Source of the DNA: Calothrix sp. PCC 6303
Lineage (GTDB): Bacteria > Cyanobacteriota > Cyanobacteriia > Cyanobacteriales > Nostocaceae
Assembly (NCBI RefSeq): GCF_000317435.1
Contig: NC_019751.1
Span: forward strand, 1,488,001-1,552,000
Reading direction: 5' to 3'
Length of the DNA: 64,000 nucleotides
A model generated the notes under the pieces. It worked only from the letters and a program-made list of their open reading frames with translations. It had not been told where the DNA came from and made no database searches. Shown here one piece after another: positions 27,044-34,824 of this stretch. A program made the position numbers and the translations under genes. The stretch's first letter is position 1; each line of letters starts with the position of its first letter.

Positions 27044-27649
27044 TTAATTTGGCATCAAATCATCGAGCTTTAACTGTAAGTTAGGAAAAAGATAAGAAGT
27101 AATGGTATCTCCTAAGCGATATTGTTGCTGCTGATAGATACCCTCAACTAGTTGACAAATTGTCAAAGTAGGTTGTTTCGGATTGCCAATAAATTGTAAT
27201 CCTCCTAAAGCACGAAAATCTATAATCCAGTATTCTGGTATGTGAAGAAAAGCATATTCTTCGACTTTTCTGGCATAATCATCTTGCCAATTTGTGCTGA
27301 CAACCTCAACAACTAGCTTAATTGTCTTCCCATTACAAATAATTGGCTCTTTTTGCCAAAGTGGTTCATTATTCAATTCTATTTTATCTAGAACAATTAC
27401 ATCAGGACGTAGCGCTGTAGCTTCGGTGTGTAGCGGTTTAATTAAACAGTTTTTGGGAATCATCCAATTGAAATTAGAGCGAAGAATTTCGACATAGATT
27501 CTACCTGCAACATTTCCTGAAACTTCTTCATGAGGTCCGGTAGGCTCCATTTCGCGTAATTCTCCGTCAATTAGTTCATAATTAGGATTATCCCCATATT
27601 CAGCTATAAATTGCTGGAAAGTTACCAGTTTGGGTGAGGTGTAAGTCAT
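27044..27649 (-). CDS. Uma2 family (DUF820) putative endonuclease
   Basis: The 201-residue protein has the PD-(D/E)XK-like Uma2 fold, which is greatly expanded in cyanobacteria. Visible pieces are YELIDGELREMEPTGPHEEV at the N-terminus, LRPDVIVLD (catalytic Asp region), VVEVVSTNWQDDYARKVEEY (Glu and Lys region) and IPEYWIIDF. Nuclease activity is predicted from the fold and has rarely been tested. The gene is single and intact, on the strand opposite the coiled-coil cluster. Its many genomic paralogs suggest mobility. Confidence 0.88.
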   Translation of the reverse strand: MTYTSPKLVTFQQFIAEYGDNPNYELIDGELREMEPTGPHEEVSGNVAGRIYVEILRSNFNWMIPKNCLIKPLHTEATALRPDVIVLDKIELNNEPLWQKEPIICNGKTIKLVVEVVSTNWQDDYARKVEEYAFLHIPEYWIIDFRALGGLQFIGNPKQPTLTICQLVEGIYQQQQYRLGDTITSYLFPNLQLKLDDLMPN

Positions 27650-27737
27650 GGGTTGTATTTCGGGAACCTGAGTTCATTTTAACCCTAGAAACAGATGAGA
27701 TATTACTTAGGATTAGCAATTAAATAATATATATATC

Positions 27738-27869
27738 TTGTGGAATGGGCAGCGTTCGATGGTTCCTGAGCCTGTCGGAACGAAGTGTACCGGAGGTAAG
27801 GACTGAGGGCTCACGCCGAAGTCTTGCCCGTGAATCTAATTTATGCAAGGCAGGATGCCTGTTCCACAA
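27738..27869. repeat. Palindromic dispersed element
   Basis: TTGTGGAATGGGCAG at 27738 and CAGGATGCCTGTTCCACAA ending 27869 are imperfect inverted ends. The interior includes CCTGAGCCTGTCGGAACGAA, a fragment typical of widespread bacterial REP-like sequences. The element probably folds as a cruciform. Confidence 0.65.
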
Positions 27870-27896
27870 AATAAAAACTTACATTTTATTTAACAC

Positions 27897-28010
27897 TCAA
27901 TCCTTACTACGTCGCCAAATTCTGAGGGTTTTATCTTCGCTACCACTAACGAGGGTAGAAGCATCACGATTCAAACCGATGGATTCAACATGCCACAGGA
28001 ATTCAGCTAA
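27897..28010 (-). pseudogene. C-terminal WD40 repeat relic
   Basis: On the minus strand, an in-frame run ending at stop 27897-27899 reads ESIGLNRDASTLVSGSEDKT then LRIWRRSKD. This is the closing blade of a WD40 protein like the kinase-WD40 gene upstream. No start or other blades are present, so it is a remnant of a deleted gene. Confidence 0.7.
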
Positions 28011-28093
28011 TAGATGATAACTTGATAGCTACCATTACAGTAACCATTAGCTATTAACTATCAGCTGCAAGGGTTATCAAGACACAGTTACTT

Positions 28094-28501
28094 TTAAGGT
28101 GAATCTTGATCTACTTCATTTACTTCTTTGCTATGTGTAAACACCACAGGGTATTGGTTGGGATCAATACGGTATCCCTGTTCCTGCATAATTCTGTTAG
28201 TCTGGGTTGGATCAAAATTACGGTTAAACTCAGTTTTAATCGTATTTACCCGGGTTTCCATCAAACTAACTTGGGTACGGATAGTACGGAGTTTGTCTTG
28301 CTGTGTCCAGTTGTCAGGTATCAAATTTGCCAAAGCGGAGATTGCAGCGGCAGAAATTAGAACATTTACCCCGATTTTGGCAGTTGTTTCCAATGCCATG
28401 ATCTGATGGGAACGTTGACGTAGATGCTTCTTGGGACGGGGTTTATGGGGTCGTTTGGGGTTTGGCTCTAGAGGTGGTCTAGAGGGTTGAATTGCTTGCA
28501 T
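28094..28501 (-). CDS. Small protein with one membrane segment, unknown
   Basis: The 135-residue protein starts at ATG 28501; an in-frame TTG at 28513 is the alternative. The N-terminal ~30 residues are very basic and Pro-rich (PKRPHKPRPKKHLRQRSHQ). A hydrophobic helix follows (KIGVNVLISAAAISALANLI, about 42-62). Then comes a helical part (RTIRTQVSLMETRVNTIKTE) and a polar tail with YRIDPNQYPVVFT. The arrangement suggests a membrane-anchored protein with a soluble coiled segment. It lies downstream of psaM on the same strand, but a terminator-like structure intervenes. No family is assigned. Confidence 0.65.
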   Translation of the reverse strand: MQAIQPSRPPLEPNPKRPHKPRPKKHLRQRSHQIMALETTAKIGVNVLISAAAISALANLIPDNWTQQDKLRTIRTQVSLMETRVNTIKTEFNRNFDPTQTNRIMQEQGYRIDPNQYPVVFTHSKEVNEVDQDSP

Positions 28502-28624
28502 GAGATTGAGCAACCTTGCTTATTAAACAGACAAGCCGCAGACAGCTTAATTGTGAGGATTGCGACTATATTTTGCTGTAATATTACTTGATTTTATAAT
28601 TTTTGCTACGGTGTTTTCACTGGA

Positions 28625-28721
28625 AAAAAAATAAACCTAGCAGTTTTTAATCAGTATTTCCACGATAATTACGGAAAATAACCGTGAATATATCGGAAAA
28701 TAGCTGTTAACTGCTAGGTTT
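28625..28721 (-). terminator. psaM terminator with long-range stem
   Basis: On the minus strand, AAACCTAGCAGTT (28721-28709) pairs perfectly with AACTGCTAGGTTT (28645-28633), enclosing ~63 bases with smaller hairpins. A T-rich run follows (28632-28624). The long stem plus U tract fits rho-independent termination of psaM. Confidence 0.65.
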
Positions 28722-28744
28722 TGAGCCTCTAGAGAGGTTCTTGT

Positions 28745-28843
28745 TTAGTTTTTGTAAAGTTCTGTTGATAAACGCCAAGCAAGGATGCCAGGGATTAGAG
28801 CAACAGCTAAAGCAATGTAAACTTGAGTGTCAGATAATGGCAT
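28745..28843 (-). CDS. psaM: Photosystem I subunit XII (PsaM)
   Basis: A 32-residue protein is encoded from ATG 28843 to the stop at 28745-28747. It begins [20 protein letters not shown], continues [12 protein letters not shown], and matches cyanobacterial PsaM almost throughout. It forms one transmembrane helix at the trimer-facing side of photosystem I. A Shine-Dalgarno AGGAG lies ten bases before the start. A stem-loop terminator follows. The gene is easily missed because of its length. Confidence 0.93.
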   Translation of the reverse strand: MPLSDTQVYIALAVALIPGILAWRLSTELYKN

Positions 28844-28956
28844 AGTCAAGAATCTCCTATTACCAATTGATTTAAAGTGGTTCGTCTACTACTTTTCACC
28901 TTTTTAGGCGGATTCGGAAATAGGTTGTTACAACTTTCAACAATTGGAGGTGAAAA

Positions 28957-30303
28957 ATGGGGTTTTGGGAGGGGGAGAAAAAGCAGGGGAGGCAGGGGGA
29001 GCTTTTTTCTGTCTCTACTGCTTGTCATTTGTATCTAGGGATCGATTTTGGGACATCTGGTGCCAGAAGTGCGGTAGTTGATGCACAGGGCAATATTCAA
29101 TTTGAGGGAAGATTTGGGTTTACAGAGTTTGCCGGGGTTAATTTGGCTGATTCTTGGAAAACAGGGTTGTTTGCACTTTTGGCACAAATCCCTAAAAAAT
29201 TGAAGTCAAGGATTCAAGCGATCGCACTCAATGGTACATCCTCTACTGTCGTGCTATGTAATGAGTTTGGGGAACCTGTGGCACCACCGATGCTGTACAA
29301 CGATGCGAGGGGTGCAGCAGTGATTGAGCAACTTCGAGATCTAGTTCCACCACAACATACTGTATTAAATGCAACATCAAGTTTGGTTAAATTGCTGTGG
29401 ATGTCGCAGTCACCATCTTTTGCCAAAGCCAGATATTTCCTACATCAAGCCGATTGGTTAGGTTTCTTGTTGCATGGCAGGTTAGGTGTTAGCGATTACC
29501 ATAATGCGTTGAAACTGGGCTATGACGTTGAGAATTTGGAATATCCCCAATGGTTAACTGAGCTAAATTTACCGATTTCCTTGCCCCATATAGTCGCACC
29601 TGGGAGTGCGATCGCGCAAATTACTCCGCAGATTGTTCAAGATTTTGAATTATCTCCAGATTGTCTTGTTTGTGCGGGTACCACCGATAGTATCGCCGCA
29701 TTTTTGGCTAGTGGAGCGAAATATGTGGGTGAAGCTGTTACTTCCTTAGGTTCAACCCTCGCAGTTAAGTTATTAAGTCATACCCGCATTGAGGATGCAC
29801 GCTATGGCATCTACAGTCACCGTTTCCCATCTTTTAACTCTGAAAAGGTGGAAACACCCTTTTGGCTGGTTGGCGGTGCCTCTAACACAGGTGGTGCAGT
29901 CCTGAAGCATTTTTTTAGTAATACAGAATTAAATCATCTCAGCCAAGAAATTAACCTTAAACAACCTAGTAAACTTGATTATTATCCCTTACTGAAGCCA
30001 GGTGAGCGCTTCCCCATCAATGATCCCCAGTTGTCACCACGTCTGGAACCTCGTCCCCAAAGTCATGTGGAGTTTCTCCACGGTTTATTAACGGGTATTG
30101 CCAAAATTGAAGCGCAGGGTTATGAGTTACTCCAAAAATTAGGGGCAGATAAACTAAATCATGTTTACACTGCTGGGGGTGGGGCAAATAATCTGACTTG
30201 GTTAGCAATTCGTCAGCAATATTTGCAAGTTCCTGTTGAAACTTCTAGAAATACTGAAGCTGCATACGGTTCGGCGCTTTTGGCAATGAAAAGTCAAATC
30301 TAA
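28957..30303 (+). CDS. FGGY-family sugar kinase, D-ribulose kinase-like
   Basis: The 448-residue protein shows YLGIDFGTSGARSAVVD (phosphate-1 loop), ALNGTSSTVVLCNEFGEPV, SDYHNALKLGYD, CAGTTDSIAAFLASGA, EAVTSLGSTLAVKLL, ERFPINDP, YTAGGGANN and NTEAAYGSALLA. These match the cyanobacterial/plant D-ribulose kinase (SePSK/XK-1) group, which phosphorylates D-ribulose. ATG 28957 has a perfect GGAGG six bases upstream, but the first ~24 residues come from a polypurine tract and lie outside the domain; TTG 29029 is an alternative start. It converges with the restriction gene. Confidence 0.88.
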   Translation: MGFWEGEKKQGRQGELFSVSTACHLYLGIDFGTSGARSAVVDAQGNIQFEGRFGFTEFAGVNLADSWKTGLFALLAQIPKKLKSRIQAIALNGTSSTVVLCNEFGEPVAPPMLYNDARGAAVIEQLRDLVPPQHTVLNATSSLVKLLWMSQSPSFAKARYFLHQADWLGFLLHGRLGVSDYHNALKLGYDVENLEYPQWLTELNLPISLPHIVAPGSAIAQITPQIVQDFELSPDCLVCAGTTDSIAAFLASGAKYVGEAVTSLGSTLAVKLLSHTRIEDARYGIYSHRFPSFNSEKVETPFWLVGGASNTGGAVLKHFFSNTELNHLSQEINLKQPSKLDYYPLLKPGERFPINDPQLSPRLEPRPQSHVEFLHGLLTGIAKIEAQGYELLQKLGADKLNHVYTAGGGANNLTWLAIRQQYLQVPVETSRNTEAAYGSALLAMKSQI

Positions 30304-30324
30304 ATCACGTACAGTTGACTATTT

Positions 30325-31623
30325 CTATGAAATAATACTCAAAATCCAATCAATCCATCCACGTACTGTACTTGAACGTCTTTTGATAGTGGCATCTGCA
30401 TAGTTTTTGCTTAAACTAGATGATTTGATAATTTCAGATATTGTATGAATATCCGGGTTCAAACCATTTTCAAGGGTTAGCTTAAAGGTTTTGTAAAAAG
30501 CCTCATGCTGAAGAATTTTTTTAATTAAAGATATAATTTTCTTTTTGTACTTTCCATTTAATAAATGCTTTCCTTCATCTGTTAAATAAAATGTTAACTT
30601 GCCAGTAGCCGGATTTATATATTTATCAATCAATTTCAGATATCTAGCTGCATCAGTGTAGTATTCAGTTTGCCTCTCATCAAACCTGTATTCGGCGGTA
30701 ATCTCGTCTTTTGTCAATTCTTTGTCAACTAAAAGTGTGAGTACATCTATAACTCTCTCAAAATTGTTTGCTTGAGGAAACGGAATATCTGATTCCGAAA
30801 CTATTTCGATTGATTTAAAGATTTTATCTACATCTTCATGAGTAATTATTTCTGGCGCAATGACATAGTTTCGCTGCTCCACTAGTTGAATTGAATTATA
30901 GTTAGATAAATCATCAAATTTATAAATAAAAAAACTAAATGTGTTCCTAGATGTTGAATAAGTCATTAAAACAGGAATTATTTTTTTGTCAGGAATTTTG
31001 TTAGACCAAAGTCTATAGGGATAATATAATTGTCGAATGATAAAATCATCGACATCATATAATTTAGCTTCCAAAATTAGAAAATAATTTTCGCTTTCAA
31101 ATCCTGCATCTATTTCACATTGAGCTTTATTCACTTTGATATTGGATGGTAGTTCATCTAACACACTATTGATGGAAAATTCAAATTCTCCCGTAGACAT
31201 TCTTCCATAAACTGTATGATACATCTTGCCATCATTAACTAAATCATGTATCATCCCTGTATTAAAGGCGCAACTCAATGCAGAACTTTCAGAATAGAAG
31301 TTTGTGTCATCTATGGTTTCTATTGTTGCTGGAAGTTCTACTGTAGTTACTTGTAAATCATGATTATAAGCAACCTTTGAATAAGCATCGAATCTACCGA
31401 TAATATATTTACTTCGAGAAATAGATAATATAGAAAGATTATAGTTTTTAAAAATATCAGGCAAACTGGCATAGTGATCAAACTTTGCCATTAAGCGACT
31501 TTCCCGAAATTCATTGATACTGGCAGACTCTATTTCAAAATATCCAAACTCTGATATCTTTTCGAGAATCGCATATTTATCAAATAATTTTTCCCAAGCA
31601 ATATTATTTTTGCCTTTACTCAT
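30325..31623 (-). CDS. Putative type II restriction endonuclease
   Basis: The 432-residue protein is encoded immediately after, and overlapping by 8 bases, the Dam-type methylase gene. A PD-(D/E)XK-like core is suggested by CEIDAGFESENYFLILEAKL (Asp172, Glu185, Lys187) with DDFIIRQLYYPYRLW following. The C-terminal third (about 285-430) looks like winged-helix DNA-binding modules (TKDEITAEYRFDERQTEYYT and DAARYLKLID). AT-rich codon use sets it apart from neighbours. It probably cuts the unmethylated target of its partner. Family assignment is by pattern and context, not a known named enzyme. Confidence 0.8.
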   Translation of the reverse strand: MSKGKNNIAWEKLFDKYAILEKISEFGYFEIESASINEFRESRLMAKFDHYASLPDIFKNYNLSILSISRSKYIIGRFDAYSKVAYNHDLQVTTVELPATIETIDDTNFYSESSALSCAFNTGMIHDLVNDGKMYHTVYGRMSTGEFEFSINSVLDELPSNIKVNKAQCEIDAGFESENYFLILEAKLYDVDDFIIRQLYYPYRLWSNKIPDKKIIPVLMTYSTSRNTFSFFIYKFDDLSNYNSIQLVEQRNYVIAPEIITHEDVDKIFKSIEIVSESDIPFPQANNFERVIDVLTLLVDKELTKDEITAEYRFDERQTEYYTDAARYLKLIDKYINPATGKLTFYLTDEGKHLLNGKYKKKIISLIKKILQHEAFYKTFKLTLENGLNPDIHTISEIIKSSSLSKNYADATIKRRSSTVRGWIDWILSIIS

Positions 31624-32470
31624 AGTTTTTGACTAATATTTCATCTACTTTCCCTCTTTTATCTCCCTGGGAATTAATGGCTCTATTAGCTGATATTTTC
31701 GACAGATAATAATCTCTATACAAATCAATAATAAATGGAGTGTAAGCATTGCTCAATAAAAATTTGCAGCCTTTCTTATCCAATTGATCAACTGTATTTT
31801 TTAATCTAATTTGTTCATCCTTATTAAATCCATTAACGTCATATCCTGTAAACGAGGCTGTCTCTGATACCGGATCATAAGGAGGATCGAAATAAATAAA
31901 ATCTATTGGTTTAACGCTTTCCAGAATATGTTGAAAGTCTGAGTTGACTATATGAATTTCATTGTCATTTAAATACTTACTTACCGCTCTTAAAACAGCT
32001 TTATCTACAATATTTGGGGTTTTATATCTCCCAAAAGGTACATTAAATTGTCCTTGAGAGTTAACCCTAAATAACCCATTAAAACAGGTTTTGTTCAAAA
32101 AAATTATTCTTGATGCTCGTTGTACATGTGTTTTACTAGTAAAACTATCTTGTCGATCCCAATCTCGAATTGCGTAGTAATACTCTTCATTATTTTGGTG
32201 AGTTTCTAAATCAATAATCAGTTCTTCAACAGCATTCTTAATTACTTGATAGCAATTAATCAGTTCAGCGTTAGTATCACTAATTACTGCTTTTTGGGGT
32301 TGTAAAGCAAACAATAAAGCACCACCCCCAATAAATGGTTCGTAGTAAGTTCTCCCTCGTGGGTAACTTTTGGGAAAGTGTTTTTCGAGAATTACCGGAA
32401 CTAATTGTCTTTTCCCTCCTGCCCATTTTAAAAATGGTTTTACTAGCTTATTCTTATTTAATGTGATCAT
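31616..32470 (-). CDS. DNA adenine methylase, Dam/DpnM-like (N6-A, alpha class)
   Basis: The 284-residue protein shows motif I FLKWAGGK (13-20), EPFIGGGALLF, FLNKTCFNGLFRVN and the catalytic DPPY (195-198). This is the order of alpha-class N6-adenine methylases, many of which recognise GATC. AdoMet is the methyl donor. It forms an operon with the downstream restriction gene, so it protects host DNA. The GATC specificity is inferred; related members recognise other targets. HIP1 sites contain GATC, so a cognate enzyme of that specificity would modify the genome heavily. Confidence 0.9.
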   Translation of the reverse strand: MITLNKNKLVKPFLKWAGGKRQLVPVILEKHFPKSYPRGRTYYEPFIGGGALLFALQPQKAVISDTNAELINCYQVIKNAVEELIIDLETHQNNEEYYYAIRDWDRQDSFTSKTHVQRASRIIFLNKTCFNGLFRVNSQGQFNVPFGRYKTPNIVDKAVLRAVSKYLNDNEIHIVNSDFQHILESVKPIDFIYFDPPYDPVSETASFTGYDVNGFNKDEQIRLKNTVDQLDKKGCKFLLSNAYTPFIIDLYRDYYLSKISANRAINSQGDKRGKVDEILVKNYE

Positions 32471-32842
32471 GTATCAATTCAGAATTTTTCCAACTATAAG
32501 AGTACTATTGTACCATTAGTTAACAGTTACTAGTTTAACAAAGTTTGGGGGTTTAATTCCCCAACAATCAACGGCGGCAGCAATGCGCGTGAAAACTTCC
32601 CCCGTAAATGCGCCTTGTCTAAATTTCTGTTACAAAAAACACTTATTACTCATTAAGTAGGTGGGTGTTAAAAATTGTCGTTATCGGAAGGCAGGAGGCA
32701 GAGGGCAGGAGGAAAGAGGTTTTCAAATCAGTTTACTTTTCGTTACATAGTACTCTGCGAGAAGCCGCACTTACAGAAGTCACTCCGTGCCTACCGCGTC
32801 TACGGTTTATTTGCACCGTTCTACTTACTCATTACTCATTAC
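32471..32842. other. Intergenic region with dispersed repeats
   Basis: Divergence is absent: both flanking genes are on the minus strand. The 372 bases hold GGGGTTTAATTCCCC (32548-32562), a TTACAAAAAACACTTATTACTCATT repeat related to sequences near 4070 and 57890 (split here for length: TTACAAAAAACACTTATT then ACTCATT), and AAGTAGGTGGGTG (32656). Frames across it are repeat-derived. Confidence 0.5.
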
Positions 32843-34507
32843 TTATTTTTTAACTTGACTGGCAATTGGCATCCGCCAACCTGTTCCAAAAGCCCTATCG
32901 GTAATTTTTAATCCGGGGGGTGCTTGTCGTCTTTTGAATTCGGCACGAGTAACCATTTGGACAACTCGATTAACTGTAGCAGCATCATGTCCAGCGGCGA
33001 TAATTTGGCTGGTTGACTGGTGCTGTTGAATTATTCTTTGGAGAATATCATCTAACACATCGTATGGTGGTAGTGAGTCTTGATCCATTTGTCCTGGTTT
33101 GAGTTCGGCGCTGGGGGGTTTGGTAATGACATTTGCGGGGATGGTTTCGCCGTTACGGTTTAACCAGTTACAGAGAGAGAAAACGCGAGTTTTAGGCACA
33201 TCTGCAATTACTGCCAATCCGCCATTCATATCACCGTAGAGGGTGCAGTAACCCACTGCCATTTCTGATTTGTTACCTGTGGAAAGTAGTAAATGTCCGA
33301 ATTTGTTAGCGACTGCCATGAGGAGGTTGCCCCGAATCCGAGATTGAATGTTTTCTTCAGCAAGTCCGAATTCTGTCCCAGCAAACATACTTTCTAGGGA
33401 TGCATCAAAGCTTTGCATTAAATTGCCGATAGGAATAGTTTCGGTTTTGATACCCAGGTTTTCTGCTAGCGCGATCGCGTCTTTGATAGAATGGTCAGAA
33501 CTGTAGGGAGATGGCATCAAAATACCAAGGACATTTTCTTTCCCCAGGGCAGCAGCGGCGATGGTAGCTACGAGGGCAGAATCGATACCACCGCTTAAAC
33601 CGAGGACTGCTTTGGAAAATCGGCATTTTTGGGCATAGTCACGAACTCCTAAAACCAATGCTTGCCAGATTTCTTCATCTTCGCTGCTAGGTGCAGCAAC
33701 AATGGTAGATGGTAGCAAATCCCTTTTATTGGGGTCAAATTCGATGTAAGTTAAATCAGTTTCAAAACCATTAGCACGGGAAATGATATTACCTTGACGG
33801 TTGACGGCGAAACTATTGCCATCAAAAATTAAATCATCGTTACTACCAACTTGGTTTGTGTAGATAATTGGCTGGTTGAATCTAATTGCGGTGTGTTCCA
33901 GCATTGCCTCGCGGGATTTTTGTTTGTTGAGGCTGTAGGGGGAAGCTGACAAATTGACAATGAAGTCTACATTGAGATGGGCTAAATCTGCGATAGGGTT
34001 AATGGCGTAGCTGCGTTTACCCCAGAACTCTTCATCATTCCACAGGTCTTCACAAATGGTGACACCAATTTTGATATGATCGAGAGTGAAATGGTTTGCT
34101 TCTAAACCTGGTTCAAAGTAGCGGTTTTCGTCGAAAACATCATAGGTTGGTAAAAGACGTTTGTGGAAGATTTGCTGAATTTTACCGTTTTCCAATAAAG
34201 CCATGCTGTTGAATAAGCCTTTGCCTCCATCTACATGGGCATTAGCGTTAACTTCTGGGGTGCCAATTAATACAGCTAAATTAGGTGGTAAATCCAGGGC
34301 TAATTGCTGGAGAGTTGCGCCCATAGCCCCGATAAAACTGGGGTTTAGAAGTAAATCGCGGGGTGGATAGCCGCACAAAGATAGTTCTGGAGTCAGTAAT
34401 AGACGAGTGCCTAATTTTACAGCTAATTTTGCAGATGCCAGGATTTGTGCGGCATTCCCAGGTAAATCGCCAATGGTGGGATTAATTTGCGCGATCGCTA
34501 TTTTCAT
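32843..34507 (-). CDS. nadE: Glutamine-dependent NAD+ synthetase
   Basis: The 554-residue two-domain enzyme has an N-terminal nitrilase-type glutaminase (1-265) with the triad Glu41 (TPELSLCGYPPR), Lys116 (HKRLLPTYDVFDE) and Cys152 (TICEDLW). A C-terminal synthetase carries the ATP pyrophosphatase loop SGGIDS (305-310), LLSTGNKSEMAVGYCTLYGD and KPPSAELKPGQ. It amidates deamido-NAD+ using ammonia channelled from glutamine, the last step of NAD synthesis. Start ATG 34507 is followed directly by MKIAIAQINPTIGD, typical of the family. Confidence 0.96.
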   Translation of the reverse strand: MKIAIAQINPTIGDLPGNAAQILASAKLAVKLGTRLLLTPELSLCGYPPRDLLLNPSFIGAMGATLQQLALDLPPNLAVLIGTPEVNANAHVDGGKGLFNSMALLENGKIQQIFHKRLLPTYDVFDENRYFEPGLEANHFTLDHIKIGVTICEDLWNDEEFWGKRSYAINPIADLAHLNVDFIVNLSASPYSLNKQKSREAMLEHTAIRFNQPIIYTNQVGSNDDLIFDGNSFAVNRQGNIISRANGFETDLTYIEFDPNKRDLLPSTIVAAPSSEDEEIWQALVLGVRDYAQKCRFSKAVLGLSGGIDSALVATIAAAALGKENVLGILMPSPYSSDHSIKDAIALAENLGIKTETIPIGNLMQSFDASLESMFAGTEFGLAEENIQSRIRGNLLMAVANKFGHLLLSTGNKSEMAVGYCTLYGDMNGGLAVIADVPKTRVFSLCNWLNRNGETIPANVITKPPSAELKPGQMDQDSLPPYDVLDDILQRIIQQHQSTSQIIAAGHDAATVNRVVQMVTRAEFKRRQAPPGLKITDRAFGTGWRMPIASQVKK

Positions 34508-34824
34508 ACAAAGGTATATTTTAGCTCAATTCTAACATCATCAATTGTGAACTGAGTAGCTTTTAGTTGAGACAGCAGAAGCCCGATGTCTCAGTGTAAT
34601 CAGGGTGGAACACGAATAATAGACATCTCCGAAAAAGACGTAGAGACGTAGCAATGCTACGTCTCTACAAGGGTTCTGAGTAACGGATAATTAATTTCTG
34701 GAGATGTCTAATGTGGGAACCTCAAATCACCGCACTTATAGGGCAGTGAGGATGTCAAATACTGTAACAAGATGGTGCCAGAAGTAGATACAATATTTTT
34801 CTGTCCCTCTGGTGTATTAATCCC
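34508..34824. other. Divergent nadE/purL intergenic region
   Basis: This 317-base gap is mainly the MITE-like element at 34620-34710, with the purL promoter presumably in 34711-34824. No riboswitch is recognised. Confidence 0.45.
34620..34710. repeat. MITE-like element with TAGACATCTCC ends
   Basis: TAGACATCTCCGAAA (34620) and TTTCTGGAGATGTCTA (ending 34710) are terminal inverted repeats. They enclose a perfect-arm hairpin GTAGAGACGTAGC / GCTACGTCTCTAC (34640-34668). Its size and structure fit a non-autonomous element. Related pieces occur at 52264-52294 and 52901. Confidence 0.8.

Larger units (their letters stand above)
27650..28093. other. Intergenic region with repeat element and WD40 relic
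   Basis: This 444-base gap contains the palindromic element at 27738-27869 and the WD40 fragment at 27897-28010. A frame reading through the element on the plus strand is repeat sequence, not a gene. Confidence 0.5.

Noticed and set aside
27745-28017. 90-codon plus-strand frame
   Set aside because: It reads through a palindromic repeat and antisense to the WD40 relic.
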